This document shows, in pieces, positions 7,537 through 16,248 of a stretch of DNA of 64,000 nt. The stretch covers positions 21,639-85,638 of IMG/VR virus record IMGVR_UViG_3300049783_001426. One strand, written 5' to 3'. The notes under the pieces are model-generated. The model searched no databases. It was not told the origin of the DNA and worked only from the letters and a program-made list of their open reading frames with translations. How positions within the stretch are numbered: the first letter of the stretch is position 1; each line of letters starts with the position of its first letter. The DNA comes from a virus. Made by a program: the position numbers and the translations under genes.

Positions 7537-7733
7537 TGAGAATTAAATTTAATTATATTATATCCTTAGTGGGATTGTCTATACTTATTATATCGCCCTT
7601 TATTATGCCGTGGTTTATTCTAGAAATAACATTTTCTTCGGGTGCTATGGGGTATTTTAAAGTCTGGGGTTATATTTGTTGTTGTTGTGTATTCCTAATG
7701 GTACCCCATTTAGCTGATAAATGGGTGGAATAA
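7536..7733 (+). CDS. two-pass membrane protein, 65 aa
   Basis: Two hydrophobic segments (about residues 6-30 and 43-57) with a CCCC run in the second. TAATG coupling to the preceding gene. Function unknown. Confidence 0.6.
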   Translation: MRIKFNYIISLVGLSILIISPFIMPWFILEITFSSGAMGYFKVWGYICCCCVFLMVPHLADKWVE

Positions 7734-7752
7734 TAAAATACAACGAAATTGC

Positions 7753-7780
7753 TTTACAATATGCTTGGGTTGGGTATAAT
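7753..7780 (+). promoter_or_regulatory. sigma70-like early promoter P5
   Basis: TTTACA at 7753-7758, 16 bp, a perfect TATAAT at 7775-7780, then TACCTAACTCAAGCATAACAT, a variant of the shared leader, before the ATG at 7816. Confidence 0.8.
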
Positions 7781-7815
7781 TACCTAACTCAAGCATAACA
7801 TCTTAGGAATTCTAA

Positions 7816-8103
7816 ATGGCAAAGGTATTCGCGGTAATTCTAGAAGACCAAGACTTAGTTTTAAAAACATGGTCTAGTGCTAAATTATTTAATAAAACCG
7901 AGTCGTGGTTAGATGATAAATTTATTTGTATCGCAACCTCTGATGATTTTAAAGGTAATAATAGTTTTCCACCACGTGGAGTATTCGATGATGAAATTAT
8001 AGAAGGCGAGGTCTCGTTTTTTATTCGAACACAGAATGAGATTGCAGCTCACAATATTATGCATGATGCGCGTAATAATTATATGGGTTTGAGTAAATTA
8101 TGA
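7816..8103 (+). CDS. hypothetical protein, 95 aa
   Basis: A soluble mixed-structure protein with no recognised motif. First gene after promoter P5, ATGA overlap with the next gene. Confidence 0.7.
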   Translation: MAKVFAVILEDQDLVLKTWSSAKLFNKTESWLDDKFICIATSDDFKGNNSFPPRGVFDDEIIEGEVSFFIRTQNEIAAHNIMHDARNNYMGLSKL

Positions 8104-8297
8104 ATTTATCACAGAAGAAAAATTGCAATGGATGTAAGGCTGGGTGGTACAATACTCATCCCCTTAATCACAAATGTGACCTACATATACCCATTAAAAA
8201 TGGAAATTATGAGGGTATACCACTCAAGCCATGCATGAAGCCATTAACTAATAAAGACTATGCTAGTCTTATAATAATACGTAGGAATAAATCATGA
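8100..8297 (+). CDS. small zinc-ribbon-like protein, 65 aa
   Basis: Cys and His are spaced as CNGC, then H-x-C-x-LH and C-x-KP (CNGCKAGWY...HKCDLHIP...KPCMKP), similar to small phage proteins with a predicted zinc-ribbon. The tail is basic (IIIRRNKS). ATGA overlaps on both sides. Confidence 0.65.
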   Translation: MNLSQKKNCNGCKAGWYNTHPLNHKCDLHIPIKNGNYEGIPLKPCMKPLTNKDYASLIIIRRNKS

Positions 8298-8707
8298 AGA
8301 GTATAAATTGGAATGAATTATCACAACTTGGGTTAGTTGAACTAATTAATAGAGAAACCCTACATCCATTGGGCTTGTCAATTTCAGTAGAACCTGATAC
8401 TGGAATCAGTAGAAAAATTATAGTTTCTCCCGATGGCGGTTTTCACTACAAACATATAAAGCCAGAATTGGTAAGTGATGACGTGATTACCCGCAGACTT
8501 AATGAAATTCTATCAACTCGGGACGATGGCAATGAGTTGGATACTGAAAAATCGACTGAGGTAGAAAAACTAAATCAAAAAGCAGAAGGTGTGTTTGATG
8601 CCATTTCCACAATTCCAACCGCAAACTATTTTGGGTCGAATTTTATTAGTCTTACGGCACTTAATAATTTCGGCGTATCATTAAAGCAAAAAGCAGAGAA
8701 ATTGTGA
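8294..8707 (+). CDS. hypothetical phage protein, 137 aa (LGL-INRE-LHPLGL type)
   Basis: The N-terminus LGLVELINRETLHPLGLSIS followed by EPDTG...VSPDGGFHY matches a widespread short phage family that I know only as hypothetical. The C-terminal half is helical. Start and stop overlap neighbours by four bases. Confidence 0.7.
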   Translation: MKSINWNELSQLGLVELINRETLHPLGLSISVEPDTGISRKIIVSPDGGFHYKHIKPELVSDDVITRRLNEILSTRDDGNELDTEKSTEVEKLNQKAEGVFDAISTIPTANYFGSNFISLTALNNFGVSLKQKAEKL

Positions 8708-8919
8708 TTAGGAAGGTGATAGTTGACGGTATTTGTCCATATATCATATCGTATGAATACAATATGATTGACCCACCTAAAGTTTTATCAGTAGAGTACT
8801 TAGACGGTAGCATTATTTGCGACGTTACTGTATTACTTGCAATGATCAACAAACAACATTATAATATGATTTTATGCCTTCATATATCTTCTATGAAAAA
8901 CTACAAATTACTAAGGTAA
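8704..8919 (+). CDS. hypothetical protein, 71 aa, GTG start
   Basis: The GTG at 8704 overlaps the preceding TGA (GTGA) behind a purine-rich stretch. The product is hydrophobic in its middle (ICDVTVLLAMI) but lacks a clear signal. An alternative frame crosses its end; the downstream gene at 8925 has a better start, so this call is moderate. Confidence 0.5.
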   Translation: MIRKVIVDGICPYIISYEYNMIDPPKVLSVEYLDGSIICDVTVLLAMINKQHYNMILCLHISSMKNYKLLR

Positions 8920-8924
8920 ATATA

Positions 8925-9143
8925 ATGAGTAAAAGAAAAACAAAACATATTATTGCTGCGGTGCATCCAGATAAATCTATTTTGGCCATGAACGTTTTCA
9001 CTAATAAATTTTTATGGTATCGCGTTAATTCTAAAGAAATTTATTCTTTTTTAGAATCGGGTCATGGTGTAGAAATGGACGACGTTAATCCAAAATCTTG
9101 GGTACTAAAACAAATAAATAGTGGCATTAGACTAATTCGTTAA
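8925..9143 (+). CDS. small basic protein, 72 aa
   Basis: The frame is open further upstream, but the ATG at 8925 (MSKRKTKH...) is preferred because AAGG lies just before it and it follows the previous stop. Short alpha/beta protein; no domain recognised. Confidence 0.6.
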   Translation: MSKRKTKHIIAAVHPDKSILAMNVFTNKFLWYRVNSKEIYSFLESGHGVEMDDVNPKSWVLKQINSGIRLIR

Positions 9144-9157
9144 CAATTGGAAATTTT

Positions 9158-10087
9158 ATGAGTAAAAAATTATTATGGGTTGAAAAATATCGACCTAACA
9201 CAATAGAAGAATGTATATTGCCAGAAAAGGTTAAGCAGCAAGCCAAAGGTATGGTTGCGGATGGAAATATAAATCACCTCCTCCTTAGTGGCCCTGCTGG
9301 CACAGGCAAGACTACCTTAGCCAAAGCCATATGTTATGAATTAGGTGCAGACTGGCTGATGTACAATGGCTCTGATGGCTCACTTAACATCGAAGAATTG
9401 AGGGAGAATATTGCAGACCACGCTTATACGACTAGTCTGACTGGTCGGGATCAAACAAAAGTTATATTAATTGATGAAGCTGATGGGTTAAGTTCGTTAG
9501 TTCAGGGTGCATTGAGAAATGCAATGGAAAAATATTCAAACAATTGCAGGTTTATACTTACGTGCAATTACCCAGATAAAATTATTAGCCCATTACATTC
9601 TCGTTGTGCATCTATTGATTATAAATTTAATAAAACAGAACTAAATGACTTAGTTCGACAGTTTGCTAAAAGAACATTAGAAATACTAAAAGAAGAAGAA
9701 ATAACATATGATGTCGCTGCAATTAAGGGCGTCGTGATGCAATATTTTCCAGATAACCGGAAGATATTAAACGAGCTGCAGCAATATGCACGTAGGACTG
9801 GCACAATAGATATGGAAATATTAGAAGACTTAAAATCTGATATGGAAATATTATTTAAAGCCGTATTAGATAAGAATTTTGCAGATACCAAATCTTGGAT
9901 TGCGAACCATTCAGTTGGTACTATTTTTAATTCTTTATATAAACAGTCTGAGAGGTATATACCGAAACAGAACATGCCACTTTTTATAATGAGACTCGGT
10001 GAGTATCAAAAATATCATGGTATTGTTCCCAACCAAGAACTTAATATTTTGGCATGTCTGACTGAGTTTATGTCTGATTTACCTTAA
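9158..10087 (+). CDS. 44: sliding clamp loader large subunit (gp44-like AAA+ ATPase)
   Basis: The AAA+ order is complete: WVEKYRP at the start (RFC box II), Walker A GPAGTGKTT at residues 45-53, Walker B ILIDEADG near 105, sensor 1 TCNYPDKI, and the SRC arginine-finger motif near 148. The length (309 aa) fits T4 gp44 (319). In T4 four gp44 subunits and one gp62 load the gp45 clamp onto primer ends using ATP. Its partner gp62 is encoded at 10359 with one small membrane gene between. Confidence 0.95.
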   Translation: MSKKLLWVEKYRPNTIEECILPEKVKQQAKGMVADGNINHLLLSGPAGTGKTTLAKAICYELGADWLMYNGSDGSLNIEELRENIADHAYTTSLTGRDQTKVILIDEADGLSSLVQGALRNAMEKYSNNCRFILTCNYPDKIISPLHSRCASIDYKFNKTELNDLVRQFAKRTLEILKEEEITYDVAAIKGVVMQYFPDNRKILNELQQYARRTGTIDMEILEDLKSDMEILFKAVLDKNFADTKSWIANHSVGTIFNSLYKQSERYIPKQNMPLFIMRLGEYQKYHGIVPNQELNILACLTEFMSDLP

Positions 10088-10095
10088 ATAAAATA

Positions 10096-10123
10096 CTTAC
10101 TTTTCTGCATAAGTTAGTATACT
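10096..10123 (+). promoter_or_regulatory. probable promoter P6
   Basis: TATACT at 10118-10123 lies 16 bp after a weak -35 (CTTACT at 10096). The downstream bases ACAACCTACACAAATAACCAAGGA resemble the shared leader. It precedes the small membrane gene and the gp62-like gene. Confidence 0.5.
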
Positions 10124-10156
10124 TATACAACCTACACAAATAACCAAGGAATTGAC

Positions 10157-10411
10157 ATGTTCGAAATTTTAATTGGCATTTTATTTTATGTACTAATCGC
10201 GACTATTTTATTCATTAACTGTGTTTTAAATGACTTAAATATTAAATACGAAAAGTTTTCACATATGACAGAAACGCACCACGAAATGTATTTGTTTTTT
10301 TGTTCTATTTGGTTATTTTTGGTTATTTTAATACTTTATGGAAATATTAAGGATTGGTATGTTAAATATATTCGGGGAAACTTCAGTCGATCTGGTGGAG
10401 GAGGAGTTTAA
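10157..10411 (+). CDS. two-pass membrane protein, 84 aa
   Basis: Hydrophobic segments lie at about residues 4-23 and 45-64. A good ribosome site (AAGGAATTGAC) precedes the ATG. The last 53 bases overlap the start of the gp62-like gene in another frame, an unusually long overlap for this window. Function unknown. Confidence 0.6.
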   Translation: MFEILIGILFYVLIATILFINCVLNDLNIKYEKFSHMTETHHEMYLFFCSIWLFLVILILYGNIKDWYVKYIRGNFSRSGGGGV

Positions 10412-10841
10412 GGCTCCACCAAACCCAAAGTTATTTGATTGGCTGGCTTCAATAAATAAATCTAAGGTCGATTTAAGACTCACTTCACTTAGTGATAATA
10501 TCGGACCTGATTCTATGATGAAAGGTTATGAACCCTTCATCATAAATAAAGGTATTGGGCAATCTGTTGGTACTATTGGCTTTGCTAATATATTAAATCG
10601 GTTACCTCATATCCCAAAGGAACAACAATATCTATTTCTTATGATGGGTATACCACGCAATAAATCATTTGCTGCATGGGCTAAAGAAGAAAAAATAAAT
10701 AACTTAAAAGAAGTTATGGACAAATTGTGCTATACAAAAGAAAAGGCCAAAGAAGCTATATTGGTCTTGGGAGTTGATGGCGTTAACGAACTGCTACACG
10801 AAAAGGGTGGCATACAAAAGAAAATCAGGGGAAAGAAATGA
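10359..10841 (+). CDS. 62: clamp loader small subunit (gp62-like)
   Basis: The pattern PKLFDWLASIN, then GYEPFIINKGIG, LPHIPKEQQYLFLMMGIPRNKSFAAWAKEE and a helical tail matches T4-type gp62 proteins (YEPFIVN; KKRF..WAKKE). I start at 10359 (MLNIFGE) because AAGGATTGG precedes it; an in-frame ATG at 10338 would add seven residues. It forms the clamp loader with gp44. No ATPase motifs are present, as expected for gp62. Confidence 0.85.
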   Translation: MLNIFGETSVDLVEEEFKAPPNPKLFDWLASINKSKVDLRLTSLSDNIGPDSMMKGYEPFIINKGIGQSVGTIGFANILNRLPHIPKEQQYLFLMMGIPRNKSFAAWAKEEKINNLKEVMDKLCYTKEKAKEAILVLGVDGVNELLHEKGGIQKKIRGKK

Positions 10842-11467
10842 GTACATTTGATAGAGTTGCATTATGGAACACCGTTTGTGGTAAAGTTGCGCCAGAATTT
10901 GGTACACTCGATTATTTCACTACATTACGTAATCAGGCAAAAAGAATCCAAGAAGAATTGGACGAATTAGTGCTTGCAGTTGATGTTGCAGAAAATATAC
11001 AAAATATTATATTAGATCAGTCTTGTTCTATTAATGTAGTTAATATTGACGGCGTATTTTATGAATGCACCGAAGAAGAATTAAGTAAACAACATCAGGA
11101 AATTCTAGACGCTGGCTGTGATTTAGATGTAGTTGTTGCTGGTTTGAACTTCTTGTCCGGTCATGCTTACTCTCTTGCAATCGAAGAAGTTTTGGCTAAT
11201 AATGATGCTAAATACACAGGCGTAGCTGATTTTGCTATAGATTCACTAGAGTCTTATGGTGATGGTCACCGGATAGTAAGTACGCATATTGAAGTTGAGT
11301 CATCTCAACGTGATGATTTATTGGAAGGTGGCTTCACTACATACGTAAAAAATGGATTATTGTTTGCTATTTTTCATACAGTGCATCGAGATAAAGACGA
11401 TAAAATTATGAAGTTGCTCGGTCACCCTAAAGTAGACCTGATCCCATTCACAAGAACAGAAGCATAA
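10838..11467 (+). CDS. MazG-like all-alpha NTP pyrophosphohydrolase, 209 aa
   Basis: The N-terminal region carries the family layout LRNQAKRIQEELDELVLAVD (E-x2-E motif) and later the acidic helix EILDAGCDLDVVVAG with the second metal pair (E..D). Such enzymes hydrolyse NTPs or dNTPs to NMP and pyrophosphate. It sits between clamp loader and polymerase genes, so dNTP-pool cleaning or signal-nucleotide hydrolysis is plausible. The C-terminal ~100 residues are not recognised. Confidence 0.7.
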   Translation: MSTFDRVALWNTVCGKVAPEFGTLDYFTTLRNQAKRIQEELDELVLAVDVAENIQNIILDQSCSINVVNIDGVFYECTEEELSKQHQEILDAGCDLDVVVAGLNFLSGHAYSLAIEEVLANNDAKYTGVADFAIDSLESYGDGHRIVSTHIEVESSQRDDLLEGGFTTYVKNGLLFAIFHTVHRDKDDKIMKLLGHPKVDLIPFTRTEA

Positions 11468-11475
11468 TATAACTA

Positions 11476-11514
11476 ATACCCATTCAAATAATCTTTGGGT
11501 GGGTATAAGGAGGG
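11476..11514 (+). promoter_or_regulatory. hairpin adjoining the Shine-Dalgarno of the DNA polymerase gene
   Basis: ATACCCA at 11476-11482 pairs perfectly with TGGGTAT at 11500-11506, and AAGGAGGG follows at once (11507-11514), 6 bases before a TTG start. In T4, gp43 represses its own translation by binding a hairpin beside its ribosome site. The layout here allows a similar control, but the loop is longer (17 nt) and its sequence differs from T4. Confidence 0.55.
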
Positions 11515-11520
11515 TGATAA

Positions 11521-14130
11521 TTGAGTGATACATGGTTTATTAATTGTGAGGGTAGGGGTAATAATCTATTACTTACCTACGTTCATGACGAACAAATAAA
11601 ATACGTAAAGGTACCAAATTACAAACCTATTCTTTTTACATCGGGTAATGGACAACCATCAAATTTTACTGAACTATTGACGAAAAAATCATTAGTTGCT
11701 GTGCAGTTTGATAGCATTAGGGACGCCAATGACGCCATAAGGGAGTCGCGGGATTCTGGTGAAACTTTATATGGTAACCGTAACTTTAAATATGCATTTC
11801 TACATTCACAATTTAAAAACATGGAAACTGCATATGATCCTAAACTAGTGCGGGGCTTTTTCTTAGATATTGAGTGTCCAAGTGAAAATGGTTTCCCTGA
11901 CCCCGCTAAAGCAGAGTGGCCTATAAACTTGATGGGCATATATGATACATTTACAAAAAAATATCATATATGGGGATTAAATAAATATGATATTAACAAA
12001 TATGCCGATAAATTACTTGAATCTGGTGTGCGCGTAGATGAAATTATATATCATGAATTTATAGACGAAGTCATACTCCTCAGTCATATGCTCAAATGGT
12101 GGAATAATAACTGCCCAGCGTATGTAACTGGATGGAATACTAGTGGTTTCGATAACCCATATTTATGTCACAGGCTACAAAAAATGGGTCTAGATATCGG
12201 TAAATTGTCTCCGTGGGGTGTTACTACCATAAGAGAGTCAGATTACCTAGGTAAAACTATTTTTATCGTCAAAATCCTTGGTGTGGCAGACCTAGATTAC
12301 ATGAAGGTATATAAAGATAATAGATTTAAAACACAGGAGAGTTATAAACTTGATCACATAGCTCATGTAGAGTTAGGTAGAAAAAAAGTTGATTACTCTG
12401 AAGTTGCATCAGACCTACGCACATTACACAAAAAAGATTGGGATTTGTATGCCACATATAATGTTATGGACTGCGCGTTAGTTAAGCAACTTGATGATAA
12501 ATTGGGTTATATTAATATAACACTGGCAGTTGCCTATAACGCAGGTATAAATCTAGATGATGTTAAATCTCCGGTGGCCACTTGGGAAAATATATTATAT
12601 AGAGAGCTTATTGATAAAAATATAGTTCTTCCACCCAAATCTAATAACCAAAAAGTTAATTTTGAAGGTGGGTATGTCAAGTCTCCACAGAAAGGTAAAC
12701 ATAAATGGGTTTGTAGTTTTGATTTGAATTCATTATATCCGCATATTATAATGGGGAGTAACATTAGCCCAGAAACTATAACTCCAGTGGTGGTACCAGA
12801 AGCTAATGTTGATAATATATTGTTAGGTATTGAGACCGGAGAACCAACTTGTATAATACCGAAAGGTAATTTATCGGTCTGCGCATCAGGTAATACTTTT
12901 AGCAATGATCAGATGGGTGTTGCTGGTTTGCTGATGGAAAAGTTATACATCGAAAGAAAACGAATCAAGACCGAAATGTTAGTTCATGAACAAGATGTAC
13001 AGAACATCATGGCTGATCAATTAGAAGGTATGATTGAAAAATACGGCGACCTTTGCAAAGAAGATCTTATAGCCGCGGCAGAAAAACAAGTGACATTAAA
13101 AAATGGTGGCCAGATGGTCCGAAAGATTTTGTTAAATAGTTTTTATGGGGCGCTCGCAAATGTTTATTTTTGTTTGTTTGATATCCGTCTAGCTGAGTCA
13201 GTAACAAAGCAGGGGCAATTGTCGATTCGATGGGCTGGTGATTGGGTAAATAAAGAATTGCAGAAAGTTTTTGCAAACAAAAAAGATTATATTGTTTATA
13301 CTGATACTGATTCTATCTATGTTTGCTTAGATGATGTAGTGAACCGAATGGGGTTCGCTGAAAAGAGCACTGCTGAGACTGTCGAGATGTTAGATAACTT
13401 TTGTAAATCTAAGATGATGCCTATTTTGAACAAGGGGTATGATGAATTACAGCGACACTGTAACAGTCGAGATCAGAAGATGATTATGGCTCGGGAAGTA
13501 ATTTCAGATAACAGTGTGTTCTGCTCCAAAAAACATTATGCCTTGAGTGTGTGGAATTCTGAAGGTGTTGCATTTAGTGAACCATATATTAAAAATATAG
13601 GGCTTCATGTAGTAAAGTCTTCAACACCACAAATTGTTCGAAGTGCTATGAATAAAACTATAAGTTTAATTTTAAATAGCACAGAATCAGATGTACAAAA
13701 GTACATCAAAGAATTCAAGAAAGTTTTTATTAAAAATAAAGTCGAAGATATTTCTTTCCCGAGAGGTGTTAATGGTATGGAAGATAAGTACTGTGACGCA
13801 CTAGGTGACTTTTTGAGTGGTGTTACGGTGCCCATTAATAGCAGGGCGGCCATTACATACAATAAAGCTTTAAAGGCCAAGGGACTCGATAATTATCAGG
13901 AAATTGTGGCAGGGGATAAGATTAAATATGTGTACATAGAATTACCAAACCAAATCAACACTAACGTGATGGGTTTTATTGATATGTTACCGCCAGAATT
14001 TAATCTTCATGATAGCATTGACTGGGATTTGATGTACCTCAAGGTTTACTTAGCACCAATGCGTGAAATTATTAACTTAATTGGGTGGTCAGTAGAGCCT
14101 ATAGCATCATTAGAATCATTTTTTGATTAA
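11521..14130 (+). CDS. 43: family B DNA polymerase (gp43-like)
   Basis: All motifs are visible. Exonuclease: LDIECPSENG (D116/E118), TGWNTSGFDNPYL, and YNVMDC. Polymerase: motif A DLNSLYP (residues 401-407), motif B KILLNSFYGA (K535-G543), motif C TDTDSIY (DTDS 595-598). The 869 residues fit T4 gp43 (898). The gene starts with TTG behind a near-perfect AAGGAGG, so the rare start is well supported. It is the replicative polymerase with proofreading, working with gp44/62, gp45 and gp32 encoded nearby. Confidence 0.97.
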   Translation: MSDTWFINCEGRGNNLLLTYVHDEQIKYVKVPNYKPILFTSGNGQPSNFTELLTKKSLVAVQFDSIRDANDAIRESRDSGETLYGNRNFKYAFLHSQFKNMETAYDPKLVRGFFLDIECPSENGFPDPAKAEWPINLMGIYDTFTKKYHIWGLNKYDINKYADKLLESGVRVDEIIYHEFIDEVILLSHMLKWWNNNCPAYVTGWNTSGFDNPYLCHRLQKMGLDIGKLSPWGVTTIRESDYLGKTIFIVKILGVADLDYMKVYKDNRFKTQESYKLDHIAHVELGRKKVDYSEVASDLRTLHKKDWDLYATYNVMDCALVKQLDDKLGYINITLAVAYNAGINLDDVKSPVATWENILYRELIDKNIVLPPKSNNQKVNFEGGYVKSPQKGKHKWVCSFDLNSLYPHIIMGSNISPETITPVVVPEANVDNILLGIETGEPTCIIPKGNLSVCASGNTFSNDQMGVAGLLMEKLYIERKRIKTEMLVHEQDVQNIMADQLEGMIEKYGDLCKEDLIAAAEKQVTLKNGGQMVRKILLNSFYGALANVYFCLFDIRLAESVTKQGQLSIRWAGDWVNKELQKVFANKKDYIVYTDTDSIYVCLDDVVNRMGFAEKSTAETVEMLDNFCKSKMMPILNKGYDELQRHCNSRDQKMIMAREVISDNSVFCSKKHYALSVWNSEGVAFSEPYIKNIGLHVVKSSTPQIVRSAMNKTISLILNSTESDVQKYIKEFKKVFIKNKVEDISFPRGVNGMEDKYCDALGDFLSGVTVPINSRAAITYNKALKAKGLDNYQEIVAGDKIKYVYIELPNQINTNVMGFIDMLPPEFNLHDSIDWDLMYLKVYLAPMREIINLIGWSVEPIASLESFFD

Positions 14131-14135
14131 AAAGC

Positions 14136-14164
14136 TTTACATTTATTTTTAATTCATATATAAT
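14136..14164 (+). promoter_or_regulatory. sigma70-like promoter P7
   Basis: TTTACA at 14136-14141, 17 bp, perfect TATAAT at 14159-14164. It lies directly after the polymerase stop and 25 bases before the gp59-like gene. The conserved ACTGAA leader is absent here. Confidence 0.8.
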
Positions 14165-14188
14165 TTCATGTCAATGTAGGAGAGTAGT

Positions 14189-14809
14189 ATGATTGGTATT
14201 TATTTGAGTGGGTACCAGTCATATAAATTATTTATGGCGATTAACCTTCACTTCAATCAAGAAAAATATGATATTTTTGAAATGAAGGGGAGGACCAAAA
14301 TTAATGAAAATTCATTTACTAAAAGGAACGATAAGCATTTTTTTACTACTCTAGGGAGAGAGTATAAACGCGGTGACCTTGGTGATTATTATATGGCTAA
14401 TATTATGGCTGGGTGTACTCATATATCACAGTACACTGATTATAATCTACGGGAATGGAAATCAAAGATGCATAGGATAGACTACATCTTTGAGGAGGAT
14501 CTCAAAAAGTTAAGTTTTCTTGTTGTGAAACATGAAATAAAATTTAATGATTTATTTTCTTCGATTACAGGGAACTTACCTCTGGTCGTGCAACTTTTGA
14601 ACGGCGGCCACATTAACTTAGAGACTATATGTATAATCGATAAGATTTTGGGAGGTGGTATATTATTAAGATTTGACGAACAAATCAGAGATAAATTTGT
14701 ATGGCCGAAATTAAGGATGAGGATACATAAATATTCTCGCTGGCTTAATAAATTGGAATTATCCACTTTAAGAAAAACATTAATAAATTACACAAAACAG
14801 GAAAAATAA
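14189..14809 (+). CDS. 59: replicative helicase loader (gp59-like)
   Basis: The order YKLFMAINLHFNQEKYD, then a KRNDKHFFTTLGREYK block, IANIMAG-like segment and IDYIFEEDL follows T4 gp59 (YKLYLMIKQHMNGKYDV, KRRDKYFFQKLSEKYK, KFKFEEDI). The length is 206 against 217 in T4. gp59 loads the gp41 helicase onto gp32-coated forks. It lies directly upstream of gp32, as in T4 itself. gp41 is not in this window. Confidence 0.88.
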   Translation: MIGIYLSGYQSYKLFMAINLHFNQEKYDIFEMKGRTKINENSFTKRNDKHFFTTLGREYKRGDLGDYYMANIMAGCTHISQYTDYNLREWKSKMHRIDYIFEEDLKKLSFLVVKHEIKFNDLFSSITGNLPLVVQLLNGGHINLETICIIDKILGGGILLRFDEQIRDKFVWPKLRMRIHKYSRWLNKLELSTLRKTLINYTKQEK

Positions 14810-14813
14810 ATAC

Positions 14814-15983
14814 ATGACATCATTTGCATCACTTAAAAACAATAAATCAAATGCACTAGCTGGACTAAGAGAGAAAGTTCAGGCATCCGCTGCAGGAGAA
14901 GGGGGGACACCAAAAGACCCAAGAAAGTTTAAATTGACGTGGGACAAAAAAACACATATCGGCAGTGCAATAATTCGGTTTTTACCGTTCGGTAATGGCG
15001 ATAGATTGCCGTGGGCTGAATGGGCTGAATTTTCTTTTAAAGGTAAGGGCGGTAACTACTGGGAACGCTCTCGAAAAACTATCGGAGAGGATGACCCAGT
15101 GGCTGCACTAAACAAAGCGCAATGGGCGCGTGGCCAAGGCGAAGACGAAAATCAAGTTAAAAACCGTGGTCGTAGATTACGATATATATCAAATATCGTA
15201 GTGATTAGTGACCCAGAACACCCAGAAAATAACGGCCAGAATTTTCTATTTGAGTATGGACCAGCAATACATAAAATGATTATTTCTGCTATGGTACCTG
15301 AGTACGCTGACCAACAACCAGTAGAAGTTTATGATATGTGGAACGGTGCTACTTTCCGTTTACGCTCGAAAGACAAGGGTGGAAATGTAAATTACGACAG
15401 CTCTGCTTTTGATGCACCGTCGTGTCTACATGCAGATGACAGTATACTAGAAAGATTTTATAATGGTATGATAGATCTATCTGAGTTTGAATCAGCAGAT
15501 TTATGTAAAACATATGATGAATTAGACAAGTCGATGCGCAAAGTGTTGGGTGGTGCTTATTGTGCCAGTATACTGGGTGAAACTATACAGCATGGTGGTG
15601 CTGACCCTGATAGCAATAATCCATTTAGTGAGATGCAGGGTAACCAAGGTAACCAAGGTAACCAAGGTAACCAAGGCATTCAATTCGAGAAACACCAAGC
15701 TCAACAACCACAAGGTAACCAAGGTAATGCAGACCCTTTCGCGGATCAAGGTCAACAGCCACCTTTAGGGGATGATCCGTTTGCTAACCAACAACCACAA
15801 GGTAACCAAGGTAATGCAGACCCGTTTGCAAATCAGACCCAACAGAAGGCAGCAGGAGATGATCCGTTTGCTAACCAAAATCAGGGGCAGAGCAGCCAAG
15901 GACAGAGCAATGCAGATCCGTTTGCAAGCCAATCAAGTGACTCAAACTCAGATGACCCGTTTGCTGATATGGATATGGGGTAA
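14814..15983 (+). CDS. 32: single-stranded DNA-binding protein (gp32-like) with a long Q/N/G-rich tail
   Basis: The N-terminal FASLKNNKSNALAGLREK (oligomerisation and basic LAST-like motif) and the body with KKTHIGSAIIRFLPFG, WAEWAEFSF, GRRLRYISNIVVISDPEHPEN and FEYGPAIHKMI fit gp32. The zinc-binding Cys/His cluster of T4 gp32 is not seen. The protein is 389 aa against 301 in T4. The extra length is a low-complexity tail of GNQ repeats and repeated DPFANQ units ending DDPFADMDMG, which keeps the acidic end that binds partner proteins. Confidence 0.93.
   Translation: MTSFASLKNNKSNALAGLREKVQASAAGEGGTPKDPRKFKLTWDKKTHIGSAIIRFLPFGNGDRLPWAEWAEFSFKGKGGNYWERSRKTIGEDDPVAALNKAQWARGQGEDENQVKNRGRRLRYISNIVVISDPEHPENNGQNFLFEYGPAIHKMIISAMVPEYADQQPVEVYDMWNGATFRLRSKDKGGNVNYDSSAFDAPSCLHADDSILERFYNGMIDLSEFESADLCKTYDELDKSMRKVLGGAYCASILGETIQHGGADPDSNNPFSEMQGNQGNQGNQGNQGIQFEKHQAQQPQGNQGNADPFADQGQQPPLGDDPFANQQPQGNQGNADPFANQTQQKAAGDDPFANQNQGQSSQGQSNADPFASQSSDSNSDDPFADMDMG
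15638..15675 (+). repeat. tandem 9-bp repeats coding GNQ
   Basis: The unit GGTAACCAA is repeated four times in a row inside the gp32 tail, with further single copies at about 15712, 15800 and nearby. It encodes Gly-Asn-Gln and is in frame, so copy-number change would only shorten or lengthen the tail. Confidence 0.85.
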
Positions 15984-15987
15984 TATT

Positions 15988-16206
15988 ATGATTAAATCAA
16001 AAATAAACCCAGAAACTTACGCGGAACGAATTTCTGACATCCACGATATGCTATCTGATGATGTTAGTCTACATAGACTTACCGAAAAATGTATGGATAT
16101 GAAAGTTCAGGAGTTTAATAAACTCGAAGATTTTCTTATGATATTACATGAATCTGGTAATGAAGATGGTATTGCTGCATTATCCGAAGAGCTAATGAAA
16201 GCTTAA
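15988..16206 (+). CDS. hypothetical helical protein, 72 aa
   Basis: The frame stays open back into gp32, but the ATG at 15988 follows the gp32 stop by four bases and starts MIKSKINPETYAERI. Acidic and helical; last gene before a strong terminator. Not recognised. Confidence 0.7.
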   Translation: MIKSKINPETYAERISDIHDMLSDDVSLHRLTEKCMDMKVQEFNKLEDFLMILHESGNEDGIAALSEELMKA

Positions 16207-16213
16207 TAATTGT

Positions 16214-16237
16214 GGCGGGGTGTACCCCGCCTTTTTT
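16214..16237 (+). terminator. strong intrinsic terminator after the gp32 operon
   Basis: GGCGGGG-TGTA-CCCCGCC followed by TTTTTT: seven GC-rich pairs, a four-base loop and a T-run. Confidence 0.95.
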
Positions 16238-16248
16238 GGTAACATTAT

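Noticed and set aside
15522-15980. Alternative open frames on both strands over the gp32 tail
   Set aside because: They arise from the in-frame repeats of the gp32 tail; the gp32 frame is continuous and is a recognised protein.
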